Assembly: GCF_000169335.1 (NCBI RefSeq)
Contig: NZ_AAXW01000067.1
Span: 1-23,873, forward strand
Source of the DNA: Crocosphaera chwakensis CCY0110
GTDB taxonomy: Bacteria > Cyanobacteriota > Cyanobacteriia > Cyanobacteriales > Microcystaceae
Reading direction: 5' to 3'
DNA length: 23,873 nucleotides
A program made the translations under genes and the position numbers. Below are positions 1-7,331 of the stretch, one piece after another (position 1 is the first letter of the stretch; each line of letters begins with the position of its first letter). The notes under the pieces were generated by a model that ran no database searches, was not told the origin of the DNA, and saw only the letters and a program-made list of their open reading frames with translations.

Positions 1-1
1 A

Positions 2-955
2 TTTATTCTCACTTCTGAAGATTTAAAAGTGATTACCAAAGATATTGATAGTGATGAGTTTAATCAATTAATTACCCAATACCGTCAGGAACTCTCAGAT
101 TATATGAATGATAATGTCTTTGTTACCAGCGAAAAGATGTATGATATTTTAATTCGTCCTATAGAATCTGAAGTTAACACTATTGATCCTGAAAATTTAG
201 CTATTATTGCCACAGGAAAACTGCGTTATATTCCTTTTGAAACTCTGTTAGATAAGGAAAAAGATGAATTTTTATTAAAAAAATATCCGATTCATTATTT
301 AACTCGTATTAGTACCCGTGCGATCCCCCCTAACCCCCCTTTGCAAAGAGGGGAAAATGTAATGACAGCTTTAGCTTTAGCTAACCCAAAACCCACCAAA
401 GCAACTCTATTAGGAACAGAAACTGAAGCACAACATCTTATGGATAATTTTCCAGGAAGCGAAGCTTATTTAGGAACCGATGCAACCTTAAAAACCTTTA
501 AAGAAAATGCTTCACGTTTCCCTATTTTACATTTAGGAACGCATGGCTGTTTTGATCCTAATGGTTGCCCAAATTTAGGTATGGAAGCGAATACAATATT
601 ATTTGCAAACAATGAACAATATAACATTGCAGATGCTGCTTTATTAGGGTTAAAAAACACAGAAATTTTAGTGTTAAGTGCTTGTCAAACGGCAAAAGAA
701 GCTAATGCAAACGGACGAGAATTATCAGGTTTAGCTTTTGTTTTAGAACGTGCCGGCGCAAAAACCGTTATGGCCAGTTTATGGAATGCAGATGATAATG
801 TTAGTGCTAATATTATGACTAATTTTTATACTAATATGAAACAAGGAATGAGTAAAAATGAAGCAATGCAACGAGCAAAATTAAATTACCTTGAAACTGG
901 AAAATATGACCATCCTTATTTCTGGTCGCCTTTTATTTTAATTGGGAATAATTAA
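2..955 (+). CDS. CHAT-domain (caspase-like) protein, C-terminal part, cut at window start
   Basis: The reading frame is open to the first base of the window, so the protein starts upstream. A GTG at 29 is probably internal. The visible part is a CHAT domain, a caspase-clan cysteine peptidase fold. It has the His motif LHLGTHGCFD (His codon 542-544) and the Cys motif LVLSACQTA (Cys codon 683-685), spaced as in the family, and a closing segment HPYFWSPFILIG that is typical of CHAT C-termini. In cyanobacteria such domains usually follow TPR repeats; those would lie outside the window. Both catalytic residues are present, so peptidase activity is possible. The substrate is unknown. A proline-rich stretch, PPNPPLQRG, is encoded by an interspersed DNA repeat inserted in frame (322-354). 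The family call is firm; any role in signalling, cell death or defence is inference. Confidence 0.9.
   Translation, partial: FILTSEDLKVITKDIDSDEFNQLITQYRQELSDYMNDNVFVTSEKMYDILIRPIESEVNTIDPENLAIIATGKLRYIPFETLLDKEKDEFLLKKYPIHYLTRISTRAIPPNPPLQRGENVMTALALANPKPTKATLLGTETEAQHLMDNFPGSEAYLGTDATLKTFKENASRFPILHLGTHGCFDPNGCPNLGMEANTILFANNEQYNIADAALLGLKNTEILVLSACQTAKEANANGRELSGLAFVLERAGAKTVMASLWNADDNVSANIMTNFYTNMKQGMSKNEAMQRAKLNYLETGKYDHPYFWSPFILIGNN
322..354 (+). repeat. Interspersed C-rich hairpin repeat inserted in frame within the CHAT gene
   Basis: A C-run block with the spacing CCCCCC-TAA-CCCCCC is followed by TTTGCAAAGAGGGG, which can fold back on the second C-run. I recall this as a common dispersed cyanobacterial repeat that is usually intergenic. 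Here it is read through in frame as PPNPPLQRG, which matches nothing expected in a CHAT fold at that point and probably forms a surface loop. Confidence 0.65.
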
Positions 956-970
956 GTAGGTTGGGGTTGG

Positions 971-997
971 AATTAATTAATATATAATTAGTTAATT
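971..997. terminator. AT-only inverted repeat between convergent genes
   Basis: A ten-base arm at 971-980 pairs with 988-997, with one G.U pair and a seven-base loop. It lies 16 bases after the CHAT stop and before the 3' end of the opposing gene. The stem is purely A/T and has no clear T-tract, so its strength as a terminator is doubtful. Confidence 0.3.
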
Positions 998-1025
998 TAA
1001 ACTTCGGAAATATCTACTAAATCAT

Positions 1026-1316
1026 TCAAACTTTCCTTAATAATTTCTTCATAATTTCTTCGCTAACTCCCCGACGTTTTAACCCTTCAATCAATACAGA
1101 AACATCTGAATAACGACTTTCTAAATGATATAAAATAGCTTCTATAGGTGATGGTGGTTCAATCGGATAATATTGTTGTTCATAAACTTCTACTAAGGTG
1201 GTTAAAATCTCTAATTTTTGACCCTCTGGAGTATTTATAGAAGCATCAAATAAAGCTTCAATTTCTTGTAAAGCTTCTTGATAGTCAGTTTCATTTTTAA
1301 TCGGTTTAATTTCCAT
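1026..1316 (-). CDS. HigA-like antitoxin N-terminal region lacking the HTH domain (likely remnant)
   Basis: The protein is 96 residues if it starts at 1316. That ATG has a GAGG six bases upstream; an alternative ATG lies at 1328. The first two thirds resemble the N-terminal segment of HigA-type antitoxins: IKPIRNE-like opening, an alternating acidic helix, TPEGQKLEILTTLVEVYE and the hinge YYPIEPPSPIEAILYHLE. In the family this hinge leads into a Cro/C1 helix-turn-helix. Here the sequence diverges right after it and no HTH follows. No toxin gene is adjacent. An exact ten-base repeat in tandem (1041-1050 and 1052-1061, period 11) lies in the C-terminal codons and changes the reading frame of the tail. 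The gene is probably decaying, or it is a non-DNA-binding derivative. It is likely co-transcribed with the gene ending at 1343. Confidence 0.6.
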   Translation of the reverse strand: MEIKPIKNETDYQEALQEIEALFDASINTPEGQKLEILTTLVEVYEQQYYPIEPPSPIEAILYHLESRYSDVSVLIEGLKRRGVSEEIMKKLLRKV

Positions 1317-1342
1317 TATTAACCTCATTAGTATATCACTAA

Positions 1343-1660
1343 TTAATGGAGAATATTAGGGATAAAACGCGCTAACAAGGTTAAGAAAGCAGTTATGACA
1401 GCAACAATAATAGGAATAACTAAAGATTTAACACCTTTTAAGTCAGCGACTTCATTAACTAAAGTATTTTGCACTGTTTTGATATCTCTGACATTTTCTT
1501 TCAGGTTTCGCACTTCTGTTTTAACTTCTGTCACCTCTATTTTTAAATCTGTCACATCTTTTTGAATTGCTTCTAGTTTTCCCTCAATTTTATCAAACTT
1601 ATCTTGAATACCTTTTAAGATTTCTGCTGTGGAATAAGTTACGCTACTAGGTTCAGTCAT
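1343..1660 (-). CDS. Small coiled-coil protein with one C-terminal membrane anchor
   Basis: The product has 105 residues and its family is unknown. Residues ~14-75 form a strong heptad-patterned coiled coil (repeats such as DLKIEVTEVKTEVRNLKENV) rich in Lys, Glu and Val. Residues ~79-100 form one hydrophobic helix, so the predicted topology is a cytoplasmic oligomerising stalk anchored to a membrane by its C-terminus. A GGAG eight bases before the ATG supports the start. It lies between a membrane protein gene (start 2599) and the HigA-like remnant, all on the minus strand. Similar short coiled-coil/TM proteins are common in cyanobacteria without assigned function. Confidence 0.7.
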   Translation of the reverse strand: MTEPSSVTYSTAEILKGIQDKFDKIEGKLEAIQKDVTDLKIEVTEVKTEVRNLKENVRDIKTVQNTLVNEVADLKGVKSLVIPIIVAVITAFLTLLARFIPNILH

Positions 1661-1708
1661 AATTGAAACTCCTATTTAAAACTAATCTTATATTAGTATA
1701 ATACAATA

Positions 1709-2599
1709 TTACTTTACTTTAGGAATAGATGGAGCTAAGATCATCACCTGTCCTTTTTTATCAGTTTTTATGGCTAAAACAGCAGGAACTTGTTTTTTAT
1801 CAGCAGTCTTATCTAATCCAAAAAAACAATAAATTATCTTATTATTTTCTAATAATAATCGCCAGATTCTTGGTTCTTTTAAACTAGGATCATTGTCTTC
1901 AAGTCCTCGAAGATAATCAAACAAAGTTAAATCCCCAATAAAACGATAATCTTCTAAACTCGGATCAATAAAAATATCATCTAAATTTCGTCCTAAAACT
2001 AAATCTTCTTTCGGAAAAATGTAGGTAAATACAGGTAAAGTAGAAGTCTGATTAATTGCATCTCGACGCGCATCCTCCCATCCTTGAATTCTTGCTAACC
2101 AAAATAAAACGATTAATAACCAAATTACGATAATTAAATCTTTTCGTAAGGAAGTAGGAACAAGAGAAACTAACTCTCGGATAAACTTAGATGGGGAACA
2201 TTGATGAAAATGCTTTGCATATCTTCTCAAACTACGCTGTAATTTTTGCCATTTTCTACGACGAGATATAGAGTTTAAAGGTTGAGATAACGGTAAAATA
2301 AAATTAACTGTCAAAGGTTCTACAAACCATAAAGTAACTTTAATAGCAGTCGCGGACAAAAATAAGGCTAAAATAGTTTTAACCAACGCCCAACCATGAC
2401 CGACAAAAACTTGAATGGGAACAAACAAAAAGGAACGTAAAGGAAAAGATAACTGTGTTAATTCTAATTGAAAATAGCTAAAATAAGACCAACGATAGAT
2501 CCATCCTGTAAAATAAAGAAAGATTCCTAGCAACCCTAAAACACTAGCAAAGGTTCCTAAAATCTGTTTGTTATTTTGTGAAGGTTGACTATCGGACAT
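1709..2599 (-). CDS. Hypothetical integral membrane protein (about three TM helices)
   Basis: The product has 296 residues and I do not recognise the family. Hydrophobic helices lie at about residues 15-35, 72-95 and 154-172. A basic cytoplasmic-type loop (RRRKW...QRSLRRYAKH, ~113-130) lies between the second and third helices. The remaining ~125 residues are soluble and contain an acidic stretch around DDIFIDPSLEDYRF. The start is supported by a GGGGT upstream of the ATG at 2599. It is divergent from the exported-protein gene at 2647, with only 47 bases between the starts, so the two promoters must overlap or abut. No catalytic motif is visible. Confidence 0.7.
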   Translation of the reverse strand: MSDSQPSQNNKQILGTFASVLGLLGIFLYFTGWIYRWSYFSYFQLELTQLSFPLRSFLFVPIQVFVGHGWALVKTILALFLSATAIKVTLWFVEPLTVNFILPLSQPLNSISRRRKWQKLQRSLRRYAKHFHQCSPSKFIRELVSLVPTSLRKDLIIVIWLLIVLFWLARIQGWEDARRDAINQTSTLPVFTYIFPKEDLVLGRNLDDIFIDPSLEDYRFIGDLTLFDYLRGLEDNDPSLKEPRIWRLLLENNKIIYCFFGLDKTADKKQVPAVLAIKTDKKGQVMILAPSIPKVK

Positions 2600-2646
2600 A
2601 AATACCCCATTCTTTGATCCTACAGTTTATAGTATCCTATTGAGTC

Positions 2647-3222
2647 ATGATAAAACTTTCAATTAAAATTATTATAATTGCTTCTTTAACTGTCGGGTTA
2701 GGCGGTTATTTTATCCCCAAAAAAGGATTTTCTTTCCCTTCCCATAATATTAAGTCTATCAAAGTAGAAAAGAATACTATTCCTGTTGCACTACCCTACA
2801 ATGCTAGAGTAACATTAAAAACAAATAGCACAATCTCAGGAAAAATTATCAATTTTGATCCACAACAGTCAAACATAACTGTAGACAGAAGTGGAAGATC
2901 AAAAACAATAAAAATTACTGATATTGAAAAAGTAGAATTCGGTAAAGAAGTTAAACTTATTCACAGTGAAAAACCAGTTATAAGAGGAGAAGACAATAAT
3001 TTTAACCCCAATACAGCACAAAATTGGCAAGAACCTTTAACTAATTTTAAAATAACGAATGCTCAAGATGGCAAAGCTGAAGTTATTTTGTCTAATATAA
3101 GTAGAGGAAAATTAAGAGGAATTAGGGCTGTTTCTCAAACTAATACTTATGTGGTTGATGAACTTAGTTTTAATGATAATAATAACTATATAATTTTAAC
3201 TGTCATTCCTTATTCAGAGTAA
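2647..3222 (+). CDS. Exported hypothetical protein with an Sm-like beta segment
   Basis: The product has 191 residues. A Lys-containing N-terminus followed by a hydrophobic core (residues ~5-22) looks like a signal peptide or N-terminal anchor. Residues ~50-100 contain ARVTLKTNSTISGKIINFDP followed by an I-T-V strand and a basic turn, a strand order resembling Sm/LSm-like beta barrels. That assignment is tentative. The C-terminal ~80 residues are beta-rich (EVILSNISRGKLRGIRAVS) and may form a second beta domain. The stop lies 11 bases before aroE, so the two are probably co-transcribed, but the sequence suggests no link to shikimate metabolism. Confidence 0.65.
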   Translation: MIKLSIKIIIIASLTVGLGGYFIPKKGFSFPSHNIKSIKVEKNTIPVALPYNARVTLKTNSTISGKIINFDPQQSNITVDRSGRSKTIKITDIEKVEFGKEVKLIHSEKPVIRGEDNNFNPNTAQNWQEPLTNFKITNAQDGKAEVILSNISRGKLRGIRAVSQTNTYVVDELSFNDNNNYIILTVIPYSE

Positions 3223-3233
3223 TCCTAAACATA

Positions 3234-4100
3234 ATGTCAATTATTACCGGAAAAACAAAACTATTAGGCATCATTGGTCATCCCGTCGAACATTCTTTAT
3301 CCCCTGTAATGCAAAACGCAGAAATTGAACGCTTAGGGGTTGACTATATTTATATTCCTTTCCCCGTCAAACCCGAAAACTTACAAACCGCTTTAGATGG
3401 CTTTGCAACCATAGGAGTGATGGGTTTCAACGCAACCATCCCCCATAAACAAGCGATTATCCCTCTCTTATCTGAAGTTACCACAACCGCGAAATTAGTG
3501 GGAGCCGTGAACACCGTTTGGCGCACAGAAACAGGCTGGAAAGGCACAAATACTGATGTTATTGGCTTTGTCACCCCCCTAAAAGCATTAAACCGTGACT
3601 GGAACACCATCAAACCCATTATCCTCGGAAATGGAGGCGCAGCGCGGGCCGTGGTGGTAGGGTTAGTAGAATTAGGTTGCCGTCATATTTGCGTTGTGGG
3701 GCGAGATAAGGACAAGTTAGGTCAATTTAAGCAAAGTTGGGACAATAGCGAGCTTCAAGCCTCTATAACCGTTCATTCCTGGGATGAATTATCAGGGATG
3801 GTATCAGAAAGCCAGTTAATTGTGAATACTACACCTATCGGGATGTTTCCTCATACTGATAATTCTCCTGTTGACAGTGATTTATGGGACAAATTCTCTA
3901 ATACTGCGATCGCTTATGACTTAATTTATAATCCGAGTCCCACTCAATTTCTCAAAGATGCAAAACAACAGGGTTTAACCATCATTGATGGTTTAGATAT
4001 GTTAGTGTATCAAGGGGCTGCGGCCTTAGAAATTTGGTTACAGCAACCCGTTTCAGCAGACGTTATGAGTCAAGCTTTAAAACAAGTTCTTTTCTCTTAA
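3234..4100 (+). CDS. aroE: Shikimate dehydrogenase (NADP+)
   Basis: AroE reduces 3-dehydroshikimate to shikimate in aromatic amino acid and chorismate synthesis, in the cytoplasm. At 288 residues it is full length. The substrate site is visible as GHPVEHSLSP (residues 15-24), NATIPHK with catalytic Lys72, and GTNTDVIGF with Asp108. The nucleotide-binding loop GNGGAARAV is at 132-140, followed by VNTTPIGM and the closing GLDMLVYQGAAALEIW. All key residues are present. The gene lies 11 bases after the exported-protein gene and 24 bases before the Uma2 gene on the same strand. A HIP1 octamer lies inside it at 3906-3913. Confidence 0.97.
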   Translation: MSIITGKTKLLGIIGHPVEHSLSPVMQNAEIERLGVDYIYIPFPVKPENLQTALDGFATIGVMGFNATIPHKQAIIPLLSEVTTTAKLVGAVNTVWRTETGWKGTNTDVIGFVTPLKALNRDWNTIKPIILGNGGAARAVVVGLVELGCRHICVVGRDKDKLGQFKQSWDNSELQASITVHSWDELSGMVSESQLIVNTTPIGMFPHTDNSPVDSDLWDKFSNTAIAYDLIYNPSPTQFLKDAKQQGLTIIDGLDMLVYQGAAALEIWLQQPVSADVMSQALKQVLFS

Positions 4101-4124
4101 TTTATATTACTTTTTAGCATAACA

Positions 4125-4718
4125 ATGACCCTGATCAAAAGCCATTTAACCCTTGAAGAATATCTCAAATACGATGATAAAACTGACACCACTTATGAAC
4201 TGGTTAATGGGGAATTAGTTCCAATGACTTTGGGGATAGGACAACATGGTGAAATTGCTGATTTTCTCAATTATTGTTTTCGCCAGGAAATTAAACGTTT
4301 AAGTCAACCTTGGGTATCGAAACAAATGGTTATCGGTATTCAATCACCCCGTGGAAACAGATGGGATACGGTTCGCATCCCAGATTTGGTAGTGTTATTA
4401 ACATCCCAATGGCAACAACTACAAAACCGTGAAGCAGTTATTTTACTTAATGAACCTTCACCTATTTTAGTTGTAGAAGTTGTTAGTGAATCAACCAAAA
4501 ATATTGATTATCGTGCTAAACGTTCTGAATATAGTGTACTCGATATTGCTGAATATTGGATTGTTGATCCGTTGACAGAAAAAGTAACTATTTTATCTTT
4601 ATCAGAAGGGTTTTATGATGAGACGATATTTACATCATCAGATAGGGTAAAATCTCCTACTTTTACGCAATTTAACTATACTGTCTCTCAAATTCTACAA
4701 GGAGATTTTTTAGTCTGA
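4125..4718 (+). CDS. Uma2 family (DUF820) PD-(D/E)XK nuclease-fold protein
   Basis: The product has 197 residues, usual for this family, which is strongly expanded in cyanobacteria. The N-terminal signature SHLTLEEYLKYDD...YELVNGELVPM is present. The restriction-endonuclease-like core has Asp87 in RIPDLVVLL, Glu118 in ILVVEVVSEST and Lys132 in DYRAKRSEY, followed by IAEYWIVDP. That is the expected D-E-K arrangement, so a nuclease fold with an intact active site is likely. The biological role of Uma2 proteins is unsettled. The gene follows aroE by 24 bases and may be read from the same transcript. Confidence 0.92.
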   Translation: MTLIKSHLTLEEYLKYDDKTDTTYELVNGELVPMTLGIGQHGEIADFLNYCFRQEIKRLSQPWVSKQMVIGIQSPRGNRWDTVRIPDLVVLLTSQWQQLQNREAVILLNEPSPILVVEVVSESTKNIDYRAKRSEYSVLDIAEYWIVDPLTEKVTILSLSEGFYDETIFTSSDRVKSPTFTQFNYTVSQILQGDFLV

Positions 4719-4750
4719 TAGAATTAGGATAATGAATATGATAATTTCTA

Positions 4751-4960
4751 ATGAATATTTTCTTAAATTCTTTTTATTTCCTCAATCTTTCCCGTAAACT
4801 CTATGGAATTTTAAAATCTTTGCAAAGAAGTCTAGGTCTAGAAGAGGTGGAAATTGATGATGGCTCAGAAAGTTTAATTAGAGAATATGGTTTCTTTTTT
4901 CTATTATTCGGTCTCTTATTTTTATACATTGTTTATTTAAGTTTCAAACAACGTAAATAA
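4751..4960 (+). CDS. Small hypothetical membrane protein
   Basis: The product has 69 residues and an unrecognised family. The N-terminus is amphipathic and aromatic (FLNSFYFLNLSRKLYGIL). An acidic linker (EEVEIDDGSESLIREYG) follows, then one strong TM helix (FFFLLFGLLFLYIVYLSF) and a basic end. This looks like a real small anchored protein rather than chance. The ribosome binding site is weak and coding evidence rests only on composition. It is the last gene of the plus-strand run before the convergent hairpins. Confidence 0.45.
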   Translation: MNIFLNSFYFLNLSRKLYGILKSLQRSLGLEEVEIDDGSESLIREYGFFFLLFGLLFLYIVYLSFKQRK

Positions 4961-5002
4961 AAGGTTACAATCCAGGTAATACAATTCTCAAAAGTCATTA
5001 AC

Positions 5003-5098
5003 GTCATTGCGAGGGGTACAATTAATCTTAACTTTTGACCCTTACTAAAACTACCCCGAAGCAATCACACAAAAAATATCAAAGATTGCTTTATTTTT
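5003..5098. terminator. Dispersed GTCATTGCGAGG-type repeat with a terminator-like hairpin
   Basis: The motif GTCATTGCGAGG at 5003-5014 is the head of a widespread bacterial dispersed repeat. Its partner element AAGCAATC (5059-5066) pairs with GATTGCTT (5084-5091) across a 17-base loop, followed by a T-rich tract (to 5098). This resembles a rho-independent terminator for plus-strand transcripts, built from a repeat that has diverged internally. Confidence 0.5.
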
Positions 5099-5115
5099 TG
5101 AAACCTGATATGAGC

Positions 5116-5155
5116 AATTAATAATGAATAATTACTAGATTATTCATTATTAATT
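5116..5155. terminator. Perfect 17-bp inverted repeat between convergent genes
   Basis: AATTAATAATGAATAAT at 5116-5132 and its exact reverse complement at 5139-5155 flank a six-base loop. It is 15 bases from the stop of the minus-strand ATPase gene and downstream of the plus-strand small membrane protein gene, so it may end transcription in both directions. It also looks like a dispersed AT-rich repeat unit. Confidence 0.5.
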
Positions 5156-5170
5156 ATAATTCATTATCAA

Positions 5171-6364
5171 TTAACTTTTAACAGCTACCCCACTACTAAA
5201 GCGAATTTTTAAGTAATCTTCCTCCATTTTTGCTCCCGAAGGTTTCAAGGCAGCTAACGCTTGAGGTAACACTAAATTACGGCGATGATTACCGATTCTA
5301 ATGTTTAATTCATCCCCTGTTTTGTTCAGTTGTACCTTTTCTTTAGGAATACCTGGTAAATACAATTCTAAGCTGTAATCTTGTTCATGTTGTACTACTC
5401 GGATAGTATCTTCCTGATAATAAACTTGCGCTGGATCTTCATCTTTATAGAGGGTTTCTTTTAATCTTTCTAAAGCATCCATCCCGCACATTTCTTCAGA
5501 AAATAGGGGTACTTCTTTCACAGGTAGAGGATGAAAATTTTCGTGAATTTCTTGTTTATAAACTTGTTGATTATTTTTCCATTTTTCAAAGAAGGGATCA
5601 TTAACAGTATCAGGAATAATACGGTTAGCAACCACTAAATCGGTAGAAACATTATATAAACTGAGATAAGCATGGGCCCGCAACGATTCCTTGATAACCA
5701 TTCTTTCGGGATTTGTGACTAAACGAACGGAAGTTTGCTTGTTATCCGTCAAAACTTTCTCTAATGCTTCGATTTGCTCGTAAAATTCATAAGGTGCGTC
5801 CATTACTTCCTTATCCGGTAAAGAAAATCCAGCAATGGGTCTAAACAAGGGTTCTACCAACGGACGCAAGGCCACGGACATCCCTTGTAACGGTTTATAA
5901 AATCTTCTCATATACCAGCCCCCCACTTCAGGAATACTCAGCAGACGTAATGCGGTTCCGGTCGGGGCCGAATCAATAATTAAAACGTCGTATTCTCCTT
6001 CATCGTGGTGGCGTTTCATGCGAACTAAGCCAAAAATTTCGTCCATCCCTGGTAAAATCGCTAATTCTTCCGCTTGTACTCCATCAAGTCCTCTAGCTTG
6101 CAACACCTGGGTAATATACCGTTTAACCGCACCCCAGTTTCCTTCTAATTCCATTAATGCGTCTAGTTCGGCCCCCCAAAGGTTCGGACACACCAAACGA
6201 GGTTCATGACCCAACTCTAAATCAAAACTATCCGCTAAGGAATGGGCCGGGTCCGTACTTAATACCAGGGTTTTGTACCCCAACTCAGCACATCTGAGGC
6301 CAGTGGCCGCAGCGACGGAAGTTTTTCCAACTCCCCCTTTACCAGTCATGAGGATTACACGCAT
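5171..6364 (-). CDS. Get3/ArsA-family ATPase with C-terminal Hsp20-like domain
   Basis: The product has 397 residues from the ATG at 6364. An upstream ATG would overlap the preceding gene and add 26 residues not seen in the family. A deviant Walker A, GKGGVGKT, at residues 8-15 includes the signature Lys. STDPAHSL (36-43), a switch-type DSAPTGTALRLL and VTNPERMVIKE follow, as in ArsA/Get3 (SIMIBI) ATPases. The last ~85 residues (from about YYQEDTIRVV) form an alpha-crystallin-like beta sandwich, including LELYLPGIPKEKVQL. That is the ArsA-HSP20 arrangement known in cyanobacteria and plastids. There is one ATPase half, not two, and no arsenite-efflux partner nearby, so tail-anchored-protein handling or chaperoning is more plausible than arsenic export. 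It lies 35 bases after the DUF2358 gene. Confidence 0.9.
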   Translation of the reverse strand: MRVILMTGKGGVGKTSVAAATGLRCAELGYKTLVLSTDPAHSLADSFDLELGHEPRLVCPNLWGAELDALMELEGNWGAVKRYITQVLQARGLDGVQAEELAILPGMDEIFGLVRMKRHHDEGEYDVLIIDSAPTGTALRLLSIPEVGGWYMRRFYKPLQGMSVALRPLVEPLFRPIAGFSLPDKEVMDAPYEFYEQIEALEKVLTDNKQTSVRLVTNPERMVIKESLRAHAYLSLYNVSTDLVVANRIIPDTVNDPFFEKWKNNQQVYKQEIHENFHPLPVKEVPLFSEEMCGMDALERLKETLYKDEDPAQVYYQEDTIRVVQHEQDYSLELYLPGIPKEKVQLNKTGDELNIRIGNHRRNLVLPQALAALKPSGAKMEEDYLKIRFSSGVAVKS

Positions 6365-6399
6365 GATTTTTTCAGAAAAATTTACATTACTTATTTTTA

Positions 6400-6786
6400 T
6401 TATGAAGGATTTAGGAAAAAATGTTGTTTCACCACATCCCAACGAGAACAGTTCCAGTAGTCAACATGGGAAATAATCAGGTTTTGGTCATTAAAGGTCA
6501 GTTCGCTGCGTCCTGGAATAGAAATGGGGGGTTTCCACGGTAGAGGGGTAGTCCAGTGTAATGTCCATTCTGTATGAATAATGTTATTGCTTTGATAGAT
6601 ATTGTGTAATTCTAAGTCAACATTTTTGAACCAAGTTGACATAAATTGGATCATCTCTTGATAGCGTTTAACTCCTGTAAATTCATTAACTGGATCTTTA
6701 AAATAAACATTATCTGCATACACTGAATAGGTTTGATTTTTCGGAAAGGTTTGATAATCGTTTTTGATGGTTTCTAGAAGCTTCAT
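6400..6786 (-). CDS. DUF2358 (NTF2-like) protein
   Basis: The product has 128 residues with the layout of the DUF2358 family: an N-terminal helix and YADNVYFKDPVNEFTGVKRY, a helix ending STWFKNVDLELHNI, then alternating strands with TEWTLHWTTPLPWKP and a conserved-looking SHVDYWNCSRWDVVKQHF end. The fold is expected to be NTF2-like (cone-shaped, ligand-holding). The family occurs in cyanobacteria and plastids with no settled function. The gene directly precedes the ArsA-type ATPase on the same strand, which suggests co-transcription. Confidence 0.82.
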   Translation of the reverse strand: MKLLETIKNDYQTFPKNQTYSVYADNVYFKDPVNEFTGVKRYQEMIQFMSTWFKNVDLELHNIYQSNNIIHTEWTLHWTTPLPWKPPISIPGRSELTFNDQNLIISHVDYWNCSRWDVVKQHFFLNPS

Positions 6787-6824
6787 TATGTCAAATTTTG
6801 TATCTTTAACTTGGTATACACTGT

Positions 6825-6830
6825 ATTATA
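6825..6830 (-). promoter_or_regulatory. Candidate -10 element for the DUF2358-ATPase transcript
   Basis: On the minus strand this reads TATAAT, a perfect -10 hexamer, about 40 bases before the ATG at 6786. No good -35 box is seen at 16-18 bases, so the call rests on the hexamer and its position alone. Confidence 0.35.
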
Positions 6831-6864
6831 GAAATAATATTGAATCGGTTGTGCTAGAGTACGG

Positions 6865-6900
6865 ATAAAAACTTATCTTTTTCTATAAAACTTATCCTTT
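6865..6900. repeat. Short direct repeats in the divergent intergenic region
   Basis: ATAAAAACTTATCTTT (6865-6880) and ATAAAACTTATCCTTT (6885-6900) are near-identical and spaced 20 bases start to start, about two helical turns. The 6787-7002 region separates divergent genes and holds no other clear gene. The pair could be an operator for a dimeric regulator. Confidence 0.3.
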
Positions 6901-7002
6901 CAGCTAACCCATCTTGCGAAATAGAAGATTTTCTTATCAGCATAATTGGAGGAGCATTATTAAAATTGTTAATTGTGTTAAATAATTACTAAGTTTAATA
7001 AC

Positions 7003-7203
7003 ATGAATGATTTGGAAAGAATCGGAAATTTTGTACTGCATCTATTCTTTTTTTTGAGTTTTGTTTATATGCTAAAATCTTCAATTGGAATTAATTTAGT
7101 CCAGAATTGCCATGCTGAAGAAGTTTTATTAGGAAACTGCAAGCCTTCAGTTCCTACAATTATAGATAAGATGTATGAAACCTACCAGTTTACTACTGAT
7201 TAA
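7003..7203 (+). CDS. Doubtful small protein with one hydrophobic helix
   Basis: The product would have 66 residues. Residues ~9-24 (FVLHLFFFLSFVYMLK) are hydrophobic. The rest is short, with two cysteines (NCHAEEVLLGNC). No convincing ribosome binding site precedes the ATG, and no family is recognised. It fills most of the gap between divergent genes. It could equally be a chance open frame in AT-rich DNA. Confidence 0.3.
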   Translation: MNDLERIGNFVLHLFFFLSFVYMLKSSIGINLVQNCHAEEVLLGNCKPSVPTIIDKMYETYQFTTD

Positions 7204-7331
7204 ACTAAAATAATACTGAGTGATTGGGTTTCTTTTTGGTAAACAAGAAAGCAAAGATACTTAAAATCATTTAAACTAAGATTTAATCTAAATTATAGTT
7301 GATAATAATAGTTCAAAAACGAGGAAAATAA

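Noticed and set aside
1026..1660. Complete toxin-antitoxin pair
   Set aside because: The neighbouring 105-residue protein is a coiled coil with a membrane anchor, not a HigB/RelE-type toxin.
6365..6442. 26-residue N-terminal extension of the ArsA-type ATPase
   Set aside because: It overlaps the upstream DUF2358 gene and precedes the P-loop by more than the family norm.
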